Notes: generated from the letters alone by a model not told the origin. Shown: positions 8,623-17,654, counted from the stretch's first letter. The stretch: DNA of 64,000 nucleotides from Streptomyces griseus subsp. griseus (GCF_003610995.1 NZ_CP032543.1:6634001-6698000); one strand, 5' to 3'. Numbers and translations are program-made.

Positions 8623-8684
8623 ACCGCCCCGCCCTCGCCGCCCGGACCGCGGGCACCGTCGGACGGCGCGTCGAGGACGCCTGA

Positions 8685-8903
8685 GGAGCGGGCACCGGTG
8701 TCACGGACACCCTGCTGGTCGTCGCGCGGCCGGCCGGGAGCGGGGACGCGGCCGAGGGCCTGTTCGCCGCCGAACTGACGGTGGCCTGCGCCCGGCGCAC
8801 CGCGTGGACCGGGCCGAGGCGCACCCAGCGGCGGATGCTGCGCCGGCACCCCCGCGGCGACGTACACGACGTGGCGTACGCGGAGGTCACGGCGGTGGAG
8901 TGA
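8685..8903 (+). pseudogene. possible gene remnant
   Basis: Between the Wbl gene and the convergent desaturase lies a GC3-rich open frame with no usable start codon, bounded by TGA 8682-8684 and TGA 8901-8903. It reads GAGTGVTDTLLVVARPAGSG and continues AEGLFAAEL to the C-terminus. The codon pattern looks like genuine coding DNA that has lost its 5-prime part. The ATGTGxTDxLLV-like wording faintly recalls adenosylcobinamide amidohydrolase (CbiZ), but this is a guess. It could equally be chance open frame in GC-rich DNA. Confidence 0.3.
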
Positions 8904-8916
8904 GGGGCGACGGGGG

Positions 8917-9891
8917 TCAGGCGCGGCCGCGCGCGACCATCCGCGCCTTGCGTGCGGCGAGCTTCTCGTCGAACTTCGACGCCTCGCTGTCCAGCCCGCC
9001 CATGTACAGGCCGAGTTCCTCCTGCGCCTTCACGCCCTCCGGGCCGAGCCCGTCGATGTCCATGACCTTCAGATAGCGCAGCACCGGCTGGATCACATCG
9101 TCGTGGTGGATGCGCATGTTGTAGATCTCGCCGATCGCCATCTGCGCGGCGGCCCGCTCGAAGCCGGGCATGCCGTGGCCGGGCATCCGGAAGTTGACGA
9201 CGACATCGCGCACGGCCTGCATGGTCAGGTCCGGGGCCAGTTCGAAGGCGGCGCCCAGGAGGTTGCGGTAGAAGACCATGTGCAGGTTCTCGTCGGTCGC
9301 GATCCGGGCCAGCATCCGGTCGCAGACCGGGTCGCCGGACTGGTGGCCGGTGTTGCGGTGCGAGACGCGGGTGGCCAGCTCCTGGAAGGCGACGTACGCG
9401 ACGGAGTGCAGCATCGAGTGCCGGTTGTCCGACTCGAAGCCCTCCGCCATGTGCGCCATGCGGAACTGCTCCAGCTTGTCCGGGTCCACGGCGCGCGAGG
9501 TGAGCAGGTAGTCGCGCATCACGATGCCGTGGCGGCCCTCCTCGGCGGTCCAGCGGTGCACCCAGGTGCCCCAGGCGCCGTCGCGGCCGAAGAGTGAGGC
9601 GATCTCGTGGTGGTAGCTGGGGAGGTTGTCCTCGGTGAGGAGGTTCACCACGAGCGCGATCTTGCCGATGTCGGTGACCTTGGACTGGTCCGCCGCCCAT
9701 GCCTCGCCGTCCTCGAAGACGCCGGGGAAGTTGCGGCCGTCGGAGAAGGGGACGTACTCGTGGGGCATCCAGTCCTTGGCGACCTTGAGATGGCGGTTGA
9801 GCTCCTTCTCCACCACCTCTTCGAGCGCGTACAGCAGTTGGGCGTCGGTCCACGCCTTCGAACTGCCGAGGTGGGGAGAGGTGATCGTCAC
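8917..9891 (-). CDS. acyl-ACP desaturase (soluble di-iron fatty acid desaturase)
   Basis: A 324-residue soluble stearoyl-ACP desaturase-type protein. The two di-iron motifs are EEGRH near residue 116 and DENLH near residue 202, with the upstream Glu in DNLPSYHHE. It belongs to the actinobacterial DesA branch and would place a double bond into acyl chains on carrier protein, using O2 and ferredoxin. It stands alone with its own promoter. The upstream palindrome at 9918-9935 suggests control by a TetR-like lipid regulator. No reductase gene is adjacent. Confidence 0.92.
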   Translation of the reverse strand: MTITSPHLGSSKAWTDAQLLYALEEVVEKELNRHLKVAKDWMPHEYVPFSDGRNFPGVFEDGEAWAADQSKVTDIGKIALVVNLLTEDNLPSYHHEIASLFGRDGAWGTWVHRWTAEEGRHGIVMRDYLLTSRAVDPDKLEQFRMAHMAEGFESDNRHSMLHSVAYVAFQELATRVSHRNTGHQSGDPVCDRMLARIATDENLHMVFYRNLLGAAFELAPDLTMQAVRDVVVNFRMPGHGMPGFERAAAQMAIGEIYNMRIHHDDVIQPVLRYLKVMDIDGLGPEGVKAQEELGLYMGGLDSEASKFDEKLAARKARMVARGRA

Positions 9892-9917
9892 GGGGAGCTC
9901 CTGGGGACGGGAGAATT

Positions 9918-9935
9918 ACCTACGGCTTCGTAGGT
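9918..9935. promoter_or_regulatory. palindromic operator upstream of the desaturase
   Basis: A perfect inverted repeat ACCTACG-GCTT-CGTAGGT lies 27 bases upstream of the desaturase ATG, and a third half-site CCGTAGGT follows at 9943-9950. The size and symmetry suit a dimeric TetR-family repressor, as known for desaturase control in other bacteria (DesT-type). Position near the expected promoter supports repression. The regulator gene is not in this window. Confidence 0.6.
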
Positions 9936-10061
9936 TACGTGACCGTAGGTTAAGGCGACGGTAAGGGCAAAGCCAAGCCCGTCCCCGAGGGCACCCGGTC
10001 ACGTATCGTGATGCGTGCAGCTCATGCCGGACTTCGCCGTACGTCCAGGGGTCTTCGCAGG

Positions 10062-12371
10062 TCAGCGGGGCTCCTCGGGCAGGCCGAGGTCCCGGCGCAG
10101 ATACCGGGCGGTAACCGAGACGGGGTCCGCCAGCAGCTCCTGCGGGGTCCCCTCGAAGACCAGCTCGCCGCCCTTCTTCCCGCCGTCCGGACCGAGGTCG
10201 ACGACCCGGTCCGCCCGCTTCACCACCTCCAGGTTGTGCTCCACACAGATCACCGTGTTCCCCGCGTCGACCAGCCGGTCGAGCAGGTCTACCAGCGCCC
10301 CGGTGTCGGCCAGGTGCAGCCCGGTCGTCGGCTCGTCCAGGACGTAGACGCTGGAGGTCCGGTGCAGCTGGGTGGCGAGCTTGATCCGCTGGCGCTCACC
10401 GCCGGAGAGGGTGCTGAGGGGCTGCCCGAGCGTCAGATAGGTGAGGCCGACCTCGTCCAGGGTGCGCAGCTTCCGCAGTAGCGCCCGATCCTCGAAGAGT
10501 CCGACCGCCTGTGCCGCCGTCATCTCCAGCACGTCCACGATGGACCGGCCGCCGACCCGGTGTTTCAGGACGTCGTCGTGGAACCGGCGGCCCTCGCACT
10601 CCTGGCAGGTCGTGGTCACCGGGTCCATGAACGCCAGGTCGGTGGAGATCACCCCACGGCCCGAGCAGCCCGGGCAGGCGCCGGTCGAGTTGAAGCTGAA
10701 CAGCCCCGCGTCGACACCGTTCTCCCGCGCGAAGACCTTGCGGATGGCGTCCAGCGCACCGATGTACGAGGCCGGGGTGGAGCGGGAGGAGGCGGTGATC
10801 GCGCTCTGGTCGATGACCACCGCCTGCGGGTGGGCCGCCGTGAACACCTCCGAGACGAGCGTCGACTTGCCCGAACCCGCCACCCCCGTCACCACGGTCA
10901 GCACTCCGGTGGGGAACGACACGTCCAGCCCCTTGAGGTTGTGCAGCTCGGCGCCCCGGACCGGGAGATGCCCGGTGGGGGAGCGGAACTCGCTCTTGAC
11001 GGGGGTGCGTTGACGCAGACAGCGGCCGGTGAGCGTGTCCGCCGCACGCAGCCGGTCGAACGGCCCCTCGAAGACGACATGGCCGCCCTCCGAACCGGCG
11101 CGCGGCCCCATGTCGACGATGTGGTCGGCGACCGCCATCACATCCGGGTCGTGCTCCACCACCAGCACCGTGTTGCCCTTGTCGCGCAGCCGTACCAGCA
11201 GATCGCCGAGCCGCCCGACGTCCCTGGGGTGCAGCCCGATGCTCGGCTCGTCGAAGACGAAGGTCAGCCCGGTCAGGGAGCTCCCCAGATGGCGCACCAT
11301 CTTGAGCCGCTGCCCCTCGCCGCCCGAGAGCGTGGTCGTCTCCCGGTCCAGGCTGAGGTATCCCAGCCCGATCCCCACGAGCCGCTCCAGCCGCTCACGG
11401 GCCGCCGCCGCGATCGGGCCGCCCACCGGGTCGTCGATCCGCGCCAGTACGCCGACGAGATCGGCGACCTCCATCCGCCCGTAGTCGGCGGGCGAGAGCC
11501 CGTCGACGCGGGTGGCGAGCGCCGCCGCGTTCAGCCGCGCGCCGCCGCAGGAGCCGCAGACCCTCTCGACGGTGAACCGGTCGGCCGCCGCACGCCGCTT
11601 GTCCGACAGCGACGCCGTGTCGCGCTTGAGGTAGAGCCGCTCGAACCGGGTCACCACCCCCTCGAACCGCATGTCCGCCGAGCCCGTGCGCAGGTCGAGG
11701 CGGACGGTGAACCCGGATCCGTACAGCAGGAGTCGGCGCTCCTCCTCGCCGTAATCGGAGAGCGGCAGATCGTTGTCGAACCGCCCCGACCCGCCGTACA
11801 GGCTCCACTCCCAGCTGCCCACCGAGAGCCCGGGCAGCAGCAGCGCCCCCTCGTTCAGCGACTTCGACCAGTCCACCGCCCGGTCCAGATCGAGGCGGAC
11901 CGTCCGCCCCACCCCGTCGCACTCCGGGCACATCCCCGCCGGGTCGTTGAAGGAGTACGCGCTCGCCCCGCCGGCGCTCGGGGCGCCGTACCGGGAGAAC
12001 AGCACCCGGAGCACCGACCAGATGTCCGTCGCCGTGCCCACGGTCGACCGGACGTTGCCGCCGAGCGGCCGCTGGTCGATGACGACGGCCACGGACAGGT
12101 CCTCCATGGACTCGGCCCGTGGCCGCTCGTACTTGGGCAGCCGGTTCCGCAGGAACGAGGTGAAGGTCTCGTTCAGCTGCCGCTGGGACTCCACGGCGAT
12201 CGTGTCGAAGACGACCGACGACTTCCCCGAACCGGAGACCCCCGTGAAGACGGTGATCCGGCCCTTCGGCAGGGTGAGGGAGACATCGCGCAGATTGTTC
12301 TCGTGCGCCCCGGTGATGGCGATGGGGCGCACGGTCGGCTGGTGGTGGTTCGTGGCGGTGCTGTGATCCAT
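10062..12371 (-). CDS. UvrA-like ATPase (short, resistance-type paralogue)
   Basis: A 769-residue tandem ABC ATPase of the UvrA family. Walker A boxes are GVSGSGKSS near residue 45 and GVAGSGKST in the second half; signatures are LSGGEGQR and LSGGERQR. Zinc-binding Cys pairs appear as CPECDGVG, CGSCGG, CPGCSGRG and CQECEG. Housekeeping UvrA is about 950-1000 residues, so this is the shorter paralogue class that includes DrrC, linked to resistance to DNA-binding drugs. It follows the ABC-F gene on the same strand after 66 bases, so the two may be co-transcribed as a resistance pair. Confidence 0.88.
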   Translation of the reverse strand: MDHSTATNHHQPTVRPIAITGAHENNLRDVSLTLPKGRITVFTGVSGSGKSSVVFDTIAVESQRQLNETFTSFLRNRLPKYERPRAESMEDLSVAVVIDQRPLGGNVRSTVGTATDIWSVLRVLFSRYGAPSAGGASAYSFNDPAGMCPECDGVGRTVRLDLDRAVDWSKSLNEGALLLPGLSVGSWEWSLYGGSGRFDNDLPLSDYGEEERRLLLYGSGFTVRLDLRTGSADMRFEGVVTRFERLYLKRDTASLSDKRRAAADRFTVERVCGSCGGARLNAAALATRVDGLSPADYGRMEVADLVGVLARIDDPVGGPIAAAARERLERLVGIGLGYLSLDRETTTLSGGEGQRLKMVRHLGSSLTGLTFVFDEPSIGLHPRDVGRLGDLLVRLRDKGNTVLVVEHDPDVMAVADHIVDMGPRAGSEGGHVVFEGPFDRLRAADTLTGRCLRQRTPVKSEFRSPTGHLPVRGAELHNLKGLDVSFPTGVLTVVTGVAGSGKSTLVSEVFTAAHPQAVVIDQSAITASSRSTPASYIGALDAIRKVFARENGVDAGLFSFNSTGACPGCSGRGVISTDLAFMDPVTTTCQECEGRRFHDDVLKHRVGGRSIVDVLEMTAAQAVGLFEDRALLRKLRTLDEVGLTYLTLGQPLSTLSGGERQRIKLATQLHRTSSVYVLDEPTTGLHLADTGALVDLLDRLVDAGNTVICVEHNLEVVKRADRVVDLGPDGGKKGGELVFEGTPQELLADPVSVTARYLRRDLGLPEEPR

Positions 12372-12437
12372 ACCGGCGACGGTAGGCGGGATACCCGACA
12401 GCTTCTGTCGCCTTTTCCCGAGATCCTCCGCGACGGC

Positions 12438-14069
12438 TCACCGCCCGGCCCGCACCTCCTCCGCCGAGGTGTCCCGCAGCTCCCCGTCCAGCCGCAGCCA
12501 CCGGGTGATCCCGATCGACTCCAGGAACGGCACGTCGTGGCTCGCCACGATCAGCGCCCCCTCGTACGCGTCGAGGGCCTCGGTCAGCCGCCGTACGCTC
12601 GCCAGGTCGAGGCTGTTCGTCGGCTCGTCCAGCAACAGCAGCCGGGGCGCCGGGTCCGCGAGCAGCAGCATCGCCAGCGTCGCCCGGAACCGCTCCCCGC
12701 CCGACAGCGTCCCGGCCGGGTGGTCGGCGGCGCCCCCCGTGAAGAGGAAGCGCGCCAGCCGGGCCCGGACTTCGTTGTCGGTGAGGCCGGGGGCCGACCA
12801 CTTCACGTTCTCCGCCACCGACAGCGCGTCGTCCAGCGTGTCCAGCCGCTGCCGGAGGAAGCCCAGCGGCAGCGGCGTCGAAACCTCGCCGGAGACCGGG
12901 GCGAGCTCGCCCGCGATCGTCCGCAGCAGCGCCGTCTTGCCCGCTCCGTTGCGCCCGGTCAACGCGATCCGCTCGGGCCCCCGGACCGTCAACTCCCCGC
13001 CCAGCGGCGGCCCGTAGGGCGGCACCGGGTCGCGCAGGAGGAGCACATCGCTCCCCGGATGCACCCGCGTCCTCGGCAACTCGATGCGGATCTCCGCGTC
13101 CTCGCGCACCGCCGACTCCGCCTCGTCGAGACGCTCCCGGGCCTGGGCCAGTCGCTCGGTGTGCAGGGTGCGGTGCTTGCCGGCCGACTCCTGGGCGGAC
13201 CGTTTGCGCTGGCCCATCACCACCTTGGGCTCCCGCCTGGTGTCCCACATCTTCTGCCCGTACCGCCTGCGCCGGGCCAACTTCATATGTGCCTCTGCCA
13301 GTTCGCGCTTCTGCCGCTGGACATCCGACTCGGCGGCCCGCACCATCCGCTGCGCCGCCTCCTGTTCGACCGCGAGCGCCTCCTCGTACGCCGAGACGTT
13401 TCCGCCGTACCAGGTGACCGAGCCGTCCCGCAGATCCGCGATCCGGTCGACGCGCTCCAGCAGCTCCCGGTCGTGGCTCACCATGAGCAGCGCCCCGCTC
13501 CAGGAGTCGACCGCGTCGTACAGCCGCTTGCGGGCCACCGCGTCCAGGTTGTTCGTCGGCTCGTCCAGCAGCAGCACCCCGGGGCGGGCCAGCAGCAGGG
13601 CGGCGAGGCGCAGCAGCACGCACTCGCCGCCGGACATCTCCCCGACCGTGCGGTCCAGGCCGATATGGCCGAGGCCGAGCCCGTCAAGGGTGGCGCGGGC
13701 GCGCTGCTCCACGTCCCAGTCCTCGCCGATCAGGGTGAAGAGCTCCTCGCGTACGTCACCGGCCGCGACGGCGTCGATCGCCGCCCGCCGGTCCGCGATG
13801 CCCAGCACCTGATCGACCCGGAGCGCGGTGTCCAGGGTCACCGTCTGCGGCAGATACCCGAGGCCGCCACGGATCCTGATCCTGCCCTCCAGTGGGGCGA
13901 GTTCACCGGCGATCAGCCGCAACAGGGTGGATTTGCCGCATCCGTTGAGCCCGATGAGCCCGGTGCGGCCGGGGCCCGCGGCGAGGTCGAATCCGGCGAA
14001 GACCTCGGTGCCGTCGGGCCAGGAGAAGGAGAGGGAGGTACAGCTGATGTGGGTGTCGGACGCAGACAT
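12438..14069 (-). CDS. ABC-F ribosome-protection-type ATPase
   Basis: A 543-residue duplicated ABC protein without membrane segments. Walker A boxes are GLNGCGKST and GRNGAGKTA; signatures are MSGGE and LSGGERF; Walker B boxes are LLLDEPTNNLD and LLLDEPTNSLD. A charged helical linker with RRRRYGQKMWD joins the halves, as in antibiotic-resistance ABC-F proteins that act on the ribosome. ATG 14069 was chosen because GGGAGAT precedes it; a longer open frame upstream to 14147 is less likely. A long leader hairpin (14118-14187) precedes it. Note the second Walker A ends in T-A rather than T-T or S-T. Confidence 0.9.
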   Translation of the reverse strand: MSASDTHISCTSLSFSWPDGTEVFAGFDLAAGPGRTGLIGLNGCGKSTLLRLIAGELAPLEGRIRIRGGLGYLPQTVTLDTALRVDQVLGIADRRAAIDAVAAGDVREELFTLIGEDWDVEQRARATLDGLGLGHIGLDRTVGEMSGGECVLLRLAALLLARPGVLLLDEPTNNLDAVARKRLYDAVDSWSGALLMVSHDRELLERVDRIADLRDGSVTWYGGNVSAYEEALAVEQEAAQRMVRAAESDVQRQKRELAEAHMKLARRRRYGQKMWDTRREPKVVMGQRKRSAQESAGKHRTLHTERLAQARERLDEAESAVREDAEIRIELPRTRVHPGSDVLLLRDPVPPYGPPLGGELTVRGPERIALTGRNGAGKTALLRTIAGELAPVSGEVSTPLPLGFLRQRLDTLDDALSVAENVKWSAPGLTDNEVRARLARFLFTGGAADHPAGTLSGGERFRATLAMLLLADPAPRLLLLDEPTNSLDLASVRRLTEALDAYEGALIVASHDVPFLESIGITRWLRLDGELRDTSAEEVRAGR

Positions 14070-14117
14070 ACGGATCTCCCGTGTACGTCGGGGAATGAGC
14101 GCGGGACGGCTGACGAG

Positions 14118-14187
14118 CTGAGATCGCACACGGGCGCCTGAGGCCACGGACGAGCCGTGGCGGCGCTGCGCGGTGCGGGGATCTCAG
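14118..14187 (-). promoter_or_regulatory. long structured leader (possible attenuator) of the ABC-F gene
   Basis: Nested complementary segments fold into one imperfect hairpin: 14118-14125 with 14180-14187 (CTGAGATC), 14126-14129 with 14173-14176, 14134-14138 with 14162-14166, and 14143-14149 with 14155-14161 (GCCACGG, loop ACGAG). On the gene strand it starts about 50 bases upstream of the ABC-F ATG. Many ABC-F resistance genes are switched by ribosome-sensed attenuation, which this could support. There is no U-run, so termination is not proven. Confidence 0.5.
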
Positions 14188-14321
14188 ATCAGCAACGTCC
14201 CTCTCCGATCCGACGACAACAGGAACATCACCAAGGTAGAACCGGGGCGCACGGCCCGGCAACGGGTTTTCGGCCGGGAGCCCGTGCGGCCGTTCCGTTC
14301 AGCTGAGCGGTGGCCCGCCGG

Positions 14322-14738
14322 TCAGCAGGCGCCGCCCAGCAGATCGGTCAGATCCCGGTCCAGCTCCAGATAGCGGTACTCGTCGCCCGCCGGCACCAGC
14401 TCCTGCGCCCGCTCCAGGAAATGGCGCAGCTCAGCCGTGCGCACGTGGACCATGGCGATGCCCTCGGCCGCGTGGAACTCCAGCACCGTCCGCTCGTACC
14501 CGAACGGCCTGACCCGGACGTCGCCCTCCCCGGCCGGGGTGTCGACCCCTGCCGTCAGCAGCTCGCGGGAGAACTCCCAGGACACCTCGGTCCCCTCCAG
14601 GGTCGCCGGGGCCGGGAACGCCATCCGCACGGCGAAGGGGTCCTTGCGGTCGTAACTCAGTGTGGCCGGCAGGGTTTCCATCCGCGGGGCGGACGCGACC
14701 ATGCGGGCCTGCACGGACTGCTCGATAACGCTGGACAA
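14322..14738 (-). CDS. SsgA-like (SALP) sporulation/cell-division regulator
   Basis: The core SYDRKDPFAVRMAFPAPATLEG, WEFSRELLTAGVD, GDVRVRPFG, RTVLEFHAAEG and MVHVRTAELRHFLERA is the SsgA-like protein signature found only in sporulating actinomycetes. SALPs help place FtsZ and remodel the wall during septation. TTG at 14738 behind GGGAGC gives 138 residues, the family's usual length; an in-frame ATG at 14801 would add 21 residues of atypical composition. The protein ends LLGGAC. It is monocistronic, ending near the ABC-F promoter region. Confidence 0.88.
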   Translation of the reverse strand: MSSVIEQSVQARMVASAPRMETLPATLSYDRKDPFAVRMAFPAPATLEGTEVSWEFSRELLTAGVDTPAGEGDVRVRPFGYERTVLEFHAAEGIAMVHVRTAELRHFLERAQELVPAGDEYRYLELDRDLTDLLGGAC

Positions 14739-14954
14739 GACCTGCTCCCTCTCGCGGCTGGGCGAACGGTTCCCGGCATTGGAGTAGACGACGGAACTCA
14801 TCGATCCGTGCACCGGCGGGCGGCGTGAGCTGCGTCACCGCCCACGCCCCGCCCTCCTCCGCGCTCTCCTGCACCCCTGGCCTCCTGCCCGGTTCTCGGC
14901 GGCGCACCCTGGAGGGCGCGCGTTCCCGGTGGGAGGGAGCGTGGCCCGTCCAAC

Positions 14955-15257
14955 CTACTGGCCGCGCAACTCCTGCTTGTAAGCGCTGAGTTCCGGTGCC
15001 GTCCTGGTCACGAGAAATTCGGTGATCCGATAGGCGCAGACGCCGTGTTCGGCGAAGGGGTCGGCCGCGGCGATCGCCTCGATCCGCTCCCGGTCGTCCC
15101 CGACGGCGAGGATCACCCCGCCGTCCCGGGGGTTCTTGCGGCCCGAGGCGATGAAGACGCCGGCCGTGTACTGCTCGTCCAGCCAGGCGATGTGCTCCCG
15201 CATCAGCGCGTCCGCGCGCTCGACCGGGGCCGTGTAGGTCAATTCCAGTACGAACAT
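14955..15257 (-). CDS. YciI family protein
   Basis: A 100-residue small alpha/beta-barrel protein (MFVLELTYTAPVERADALM, then HIAWLDEQYTAGVFIASGRK). The His22-region and Asp26-like pair in HIAWLDEQ matches the conserved His-Asp of YciI proteins. The family is a ferredoxin-like fold of unknown or hydrolase-like activity and is sometimes fused to other enzymes. It diverges from the endonuclease V gene with a 53-base gap. No specific function can be given. Confidence 0.85.
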   Translation of the reverse strand: MFVLELTYTAPVERADALMREHIAWLDEQYTAGVFIASGRKNPRDGGVILAVGDDRERIEAIAAADPFAEHGVCAYRITEFLVTRTAPELSAYKQELRGQ

Positions 15258-15310
15258 GATCGCCAGGCTACGGGACCGGGGGCACCCGGGAACCGCCTAA
15301 GCTGCTGGTC

Positions 15311-16003
15311 ATGACGGAACAGCCCCCTCCCGCCCATGAGACCCCCGCAGACGAAGCCGAGGGCCGGACGATCCAGGACCGCCTGCGCGGCCTGGTGGTG
15401 CTGGACGAGCCGGGCCCGGCGCCCGGCACCGGCCTGGTGACCGGTGTCGACGTGGCGTACGACGAGGAGAAGGACGTCGTCGTCGCGGCGGCCGTCGTGC
15501 TGGACGCCGAGACGCTGGAGACCGTGGACGAGGCCACGGCGGTCGGCAGGATCACCTTCCCGTACGTCCCCGGGCTGCTGGCCTTCCGCGAGATCCCCGC
15601 CGTGCTGGAGGCCCTGGAGTCGCTGACCGCCGACCCCGGCGTCGTCATCTGCGACGGGTACGGCCTCGCCCACCCGCGCCGCTTCGGGCTCGCCAGCCAT
15701 CTGGGCGTGCTCACCGGGCTGCCCGTGATCGGCGTCGGCAAGAACCCCTTCACCTTCACGTACGAAGCCCCCGGCCCCCGGCGCGGCGACTCCTCCCCGC
15801 TGGTGGACGGCGACGAGGTGGTGGGCCGGGCGCTGCGCACCCAGGAGAACACCAACCCGGTCTTCGTCTCCGTCGGCCACCGGATCAGCCTCGACAACGC
15901 CTGCGCCCACACCCTGCGCCTGGCCCGCCGCTTCCGCCAGCCGGAGAGCACCCGCCGGGCGGACGCCCTGTGCCGGCAGACCCTGCGGGAAGCGACCGCC
16001 TGA
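15311..16003 (+). CDS. nfi: endonuclease V (deoxyinosine 3-prime endonuclease)
   Basis: A 230-residue protein with the endonuclease V landmarks in order: GVDVAYD (metal Asp), YVPGLLAFREIPA (wedge PYxPG and catalytic Glu), DGYGLAHPRRFGLASHLG (Asp and His), VIGVGKN, and NPVFVSVGHRISLD. It nicks one base 3-prime to deoxyinosine as a repair step for deaminated adenine. The N-terminal 20 residues are an acidic, Pro-rich extension. Stands alone between two divergent small genes. Confidence 0.93.
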   Translation: MTEQPPPAHETPADEAEGRTIQDRLRGLVVLDEPGPAPGTGLVTGVDVAYDEEKDVVVAAAVVLDAETLETVDEATAVGRITFPYVPGLLAFREIPAVLEALESLTADPGVVICDGYGLAHPRRFGLASHLGVLTGLPVIGVGKNPFTFTYEAPGPRRGDSSPLVDGDEVVGRALRTQENTNPVFVSVGHRISLDNACAHTLRLARRFRQPESTRRADALCRQTLREATA

Positions 16004-16081
16004 GGTCCGCCGCTCGCCGTCGGATTCGACTGAGTATCCGTACGGATGGCGTAAAGCGATCTTGCTGGGCAGGCTGAACGT

Positions 16082-16225
16082 ATGAACACCTCTCGTACGG
16101 CCGTCCGTCCCATGCCCCTCGACCCCGCCCAGCGCCGTATGGCGCTCGGTATGGCACTCGGCGGGGTCGTCGGCCTCGTCTGGCTGGGCGCGATGCTCTA
16201 CACGCTGGTCAGCTGGATCTTCTGA
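16082..16225 (+). CDS. small single-pass membrane protein
   Basis: A 47-residue ORF (ATG 16082, TGA 16225). After a basic N-terminus (MNTSRTAVRPMPLDPAQRR) comes a hydrophobic stretch of about 25 residues rich in Gly, Leu and Val ending VSWIF. Codon third positions are G/C-biased, supporting a real gene. The ribosome-binding site is weak. The positive-inside N-terminus suggests the C-terminus faces out. Function unknown; it ends ten bases before the convergent reductase-like gene. Confidence 0.65.
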   Translation: MNTSRTAVRPMPLDPAQRRMALGMALGGVVGLVWLGAMLYTLVSWIF

Positions 16226-16235
16226 CAGCCCCTCT

Positions 16236-17426
16236 TCACCGCACAGCCGCCACCCGGAAGCGCAGCCCCGCCGCCGTCAGGCGCTCCAGCAGGGCATCGC
16301 CCATCGCCGCCGCAGTGGTGACCTGGCCGGAGGTCTCCGGAAGCTTGTCCAGCGCCAGGCAGAGGGCCGACTCGGCGAGGATCTTGGCCGTCTCGTCGTA
16401 GCCCGGATCGCCGCCCGACACCTCGGTGAAGACCCGCCGCCCGCCGCCCTCCCCGACGAAGCGGACGGTGAACCAGCTCCGCCTCCGGCGCTCCGCGTCC
16501 GGTCCCTGCCCCGCCTGGTACCGCCCCATCAGCCAGTCGCGCACGAGCCCCACCTGCGCGGCGGCTACCAGGGCGCCTACGGCCGCCGGACCGCCGAGGG
16601 CCATCGGCAGCGTCTTGACCGAGGCGAAGTGGCGGTAGCGGAAGTCGGGGCCGTACCGTTCCAGCGCCCGCGCGGAGCGGCCCACGACCGCCGGGTCGAC
16701 GGTCGGCAGCGGCAGCGCCCAGGTGCCGGTGGCCCCGCTGAAGTGCGGGGAGCCCGCGGGGGTGCGGACCCGGCGGCCGACCTGGCGGGGCTCGTACAGG
16801 CGGCGCTCCCGGGCGGCGAGCAGCATCTGCGGGCCGCGGCCCATCGCGGTGAGCGCCGAGGCGAACGTACCGCCGGAGAAGACGGCGTTGCTGCGGACGA
16901 AGCCGTCGACGGCCAGCGGCACCCCCTCCGGCAGCTGCTTGACCGTGAAGTAAGCACCCAGGTCATGGGGTACGGAGTCGAAGCCGCAGGCGTGCACGAT
17001 GCGGGCGCCCGTCTCCCGGGCCCGCGCGTCGTGGCGCACGTAGGTCCGGTCGATGAACTCCGCCTCGCCGGTGAGGTCCAGGTAGTCCGTCCCGGCCTCG
17101 GCGCAGGCGGCGACGAGCTTCTCGCCGTACAGGATGTACGGGCCCACGGTGGTGGCCACCACCCGTGCGGAGGCGGCGAGTTCGCGCAGGGCCTCCTCGT
17201 CGTCGGCGTCGGTCTCCAGCAGCGGCAGCCCGGCGCAGCGCGGCTCGATCGCGGTGAGCCGTTCGCGCAGGTGCGCCAGCTTGGTGCGGCTGCGGCCGGC
17301 CAGTCCCCAGCGCAGCCCTTCGGGGGCGTGCGCCGCCAGGTACTCGGCGGTGAGCACCCCGACGAAGCCGGTGGCACCGAAAAGGACGACATCCAGGGGG
17401 CGTGCTGCCCCGTTCTGCCTGTTCAC
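16236..17426 (-). CDS. saccharopine-dehydrogenase-like / trans-acting enoyl reductase family protein
   Basis: A 396-residue protein. The N-terminal Rossmann motif is DVVLFGATGFVGVLTAEYLA, followed by GLAGRSRTKL, TTVGPYILYGEKLVAACAEAGTDYLDLTGE (split as family core) and HACGFDSVPHDLGAY. This is the pattern of mycobacterial trans-acting enoyl reductases and their many actinobacterial relatives. GTG 17426 is preferred because GGAGG lies eight bases upstream; the open frame extends a further 30 residues of low-complexity Ala/Pro/Ser. It diverges from the beta-oxidation operon. Substrate unknown. Confidence 0.85.
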   Translation of the reverse strand: MNRQNGAARPLDVVLFGATGFVGVLTAEYLAAHAPEGLRWGLAGRSRTKLAHLRERLTAIEPRCAGLPLLETDADDEEALRELAASARVVATTVGPYILYGEKLVAACAEAGTDYLDLTGEAEFIDRTYVRHDARARETGARIVHACGFDSVPHDLGAYFTVKQLPEGVPLAVDGFVRSNAVFSGGTFASALTAMGRGPQMLLAARERRLYEPRQVGRRVRTPAGSPHFSGATGTWALPLPTVDPAVVGRSARALERYGPDFRYRHFASVKTLPMALGGPAAVGALVAAAQVGLVRDWLMGRYQAGQGPDAERRRRSWFTVRFVGEGGGRRVFTEVSGGDPGYDETAKILAESALCLALDKLPETSGQVTTAAAMGDALLERLTAAGLRFRVAAVR

Positions 17427-17654
17427 GAGGGCCTCCGGAGGGCGGGACGGGGAAGACGTGGCAGGCAGGCTAGCGGAGGGGGCCGACGGGTGTGCGGCCG
17501 GGCGGGGCGCGGACATGGATCGTCCGGGAGGGATGCGAGAGGATCGTGGAGGAAGAACTAAGCGCTTGCTCGGCCCGGGGGGTTGTGGAGAGCGGGGCGT
17601 GTTCTTAGCATCATTGATGTTACATCGGTTGTGTCACACCCCTGGGGCTCAAGG

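Noticed and set aside
5244..8867. 1207-codon reverse open frame
   Set aside because: Antisense of the sulfonate operon, VOC and Wbl genes; composition is Gly/Val/Glu repeats with no domain.
8685..8903. CbiZ amidohydrolase fragment
   Set aside because: Resemblance is limited to a few residues; kept only as a low-confidence remnant without a name.
10560..14141. Very long forward open frame opposite the UvrA-like and ABC-F genes
   Set aside because: It is the low-complexity Arg/Pro/Gln/Gly antisense shadow of two genes with clear ATPase motifs on the other strand.
14070..14262. N-terminal extension or separate gene upstream of the ABC-F gene
   Set aside because: Codon use is not coding-like and the best ribosome-binding site points to 14069; the region is better explained as a structured leader.
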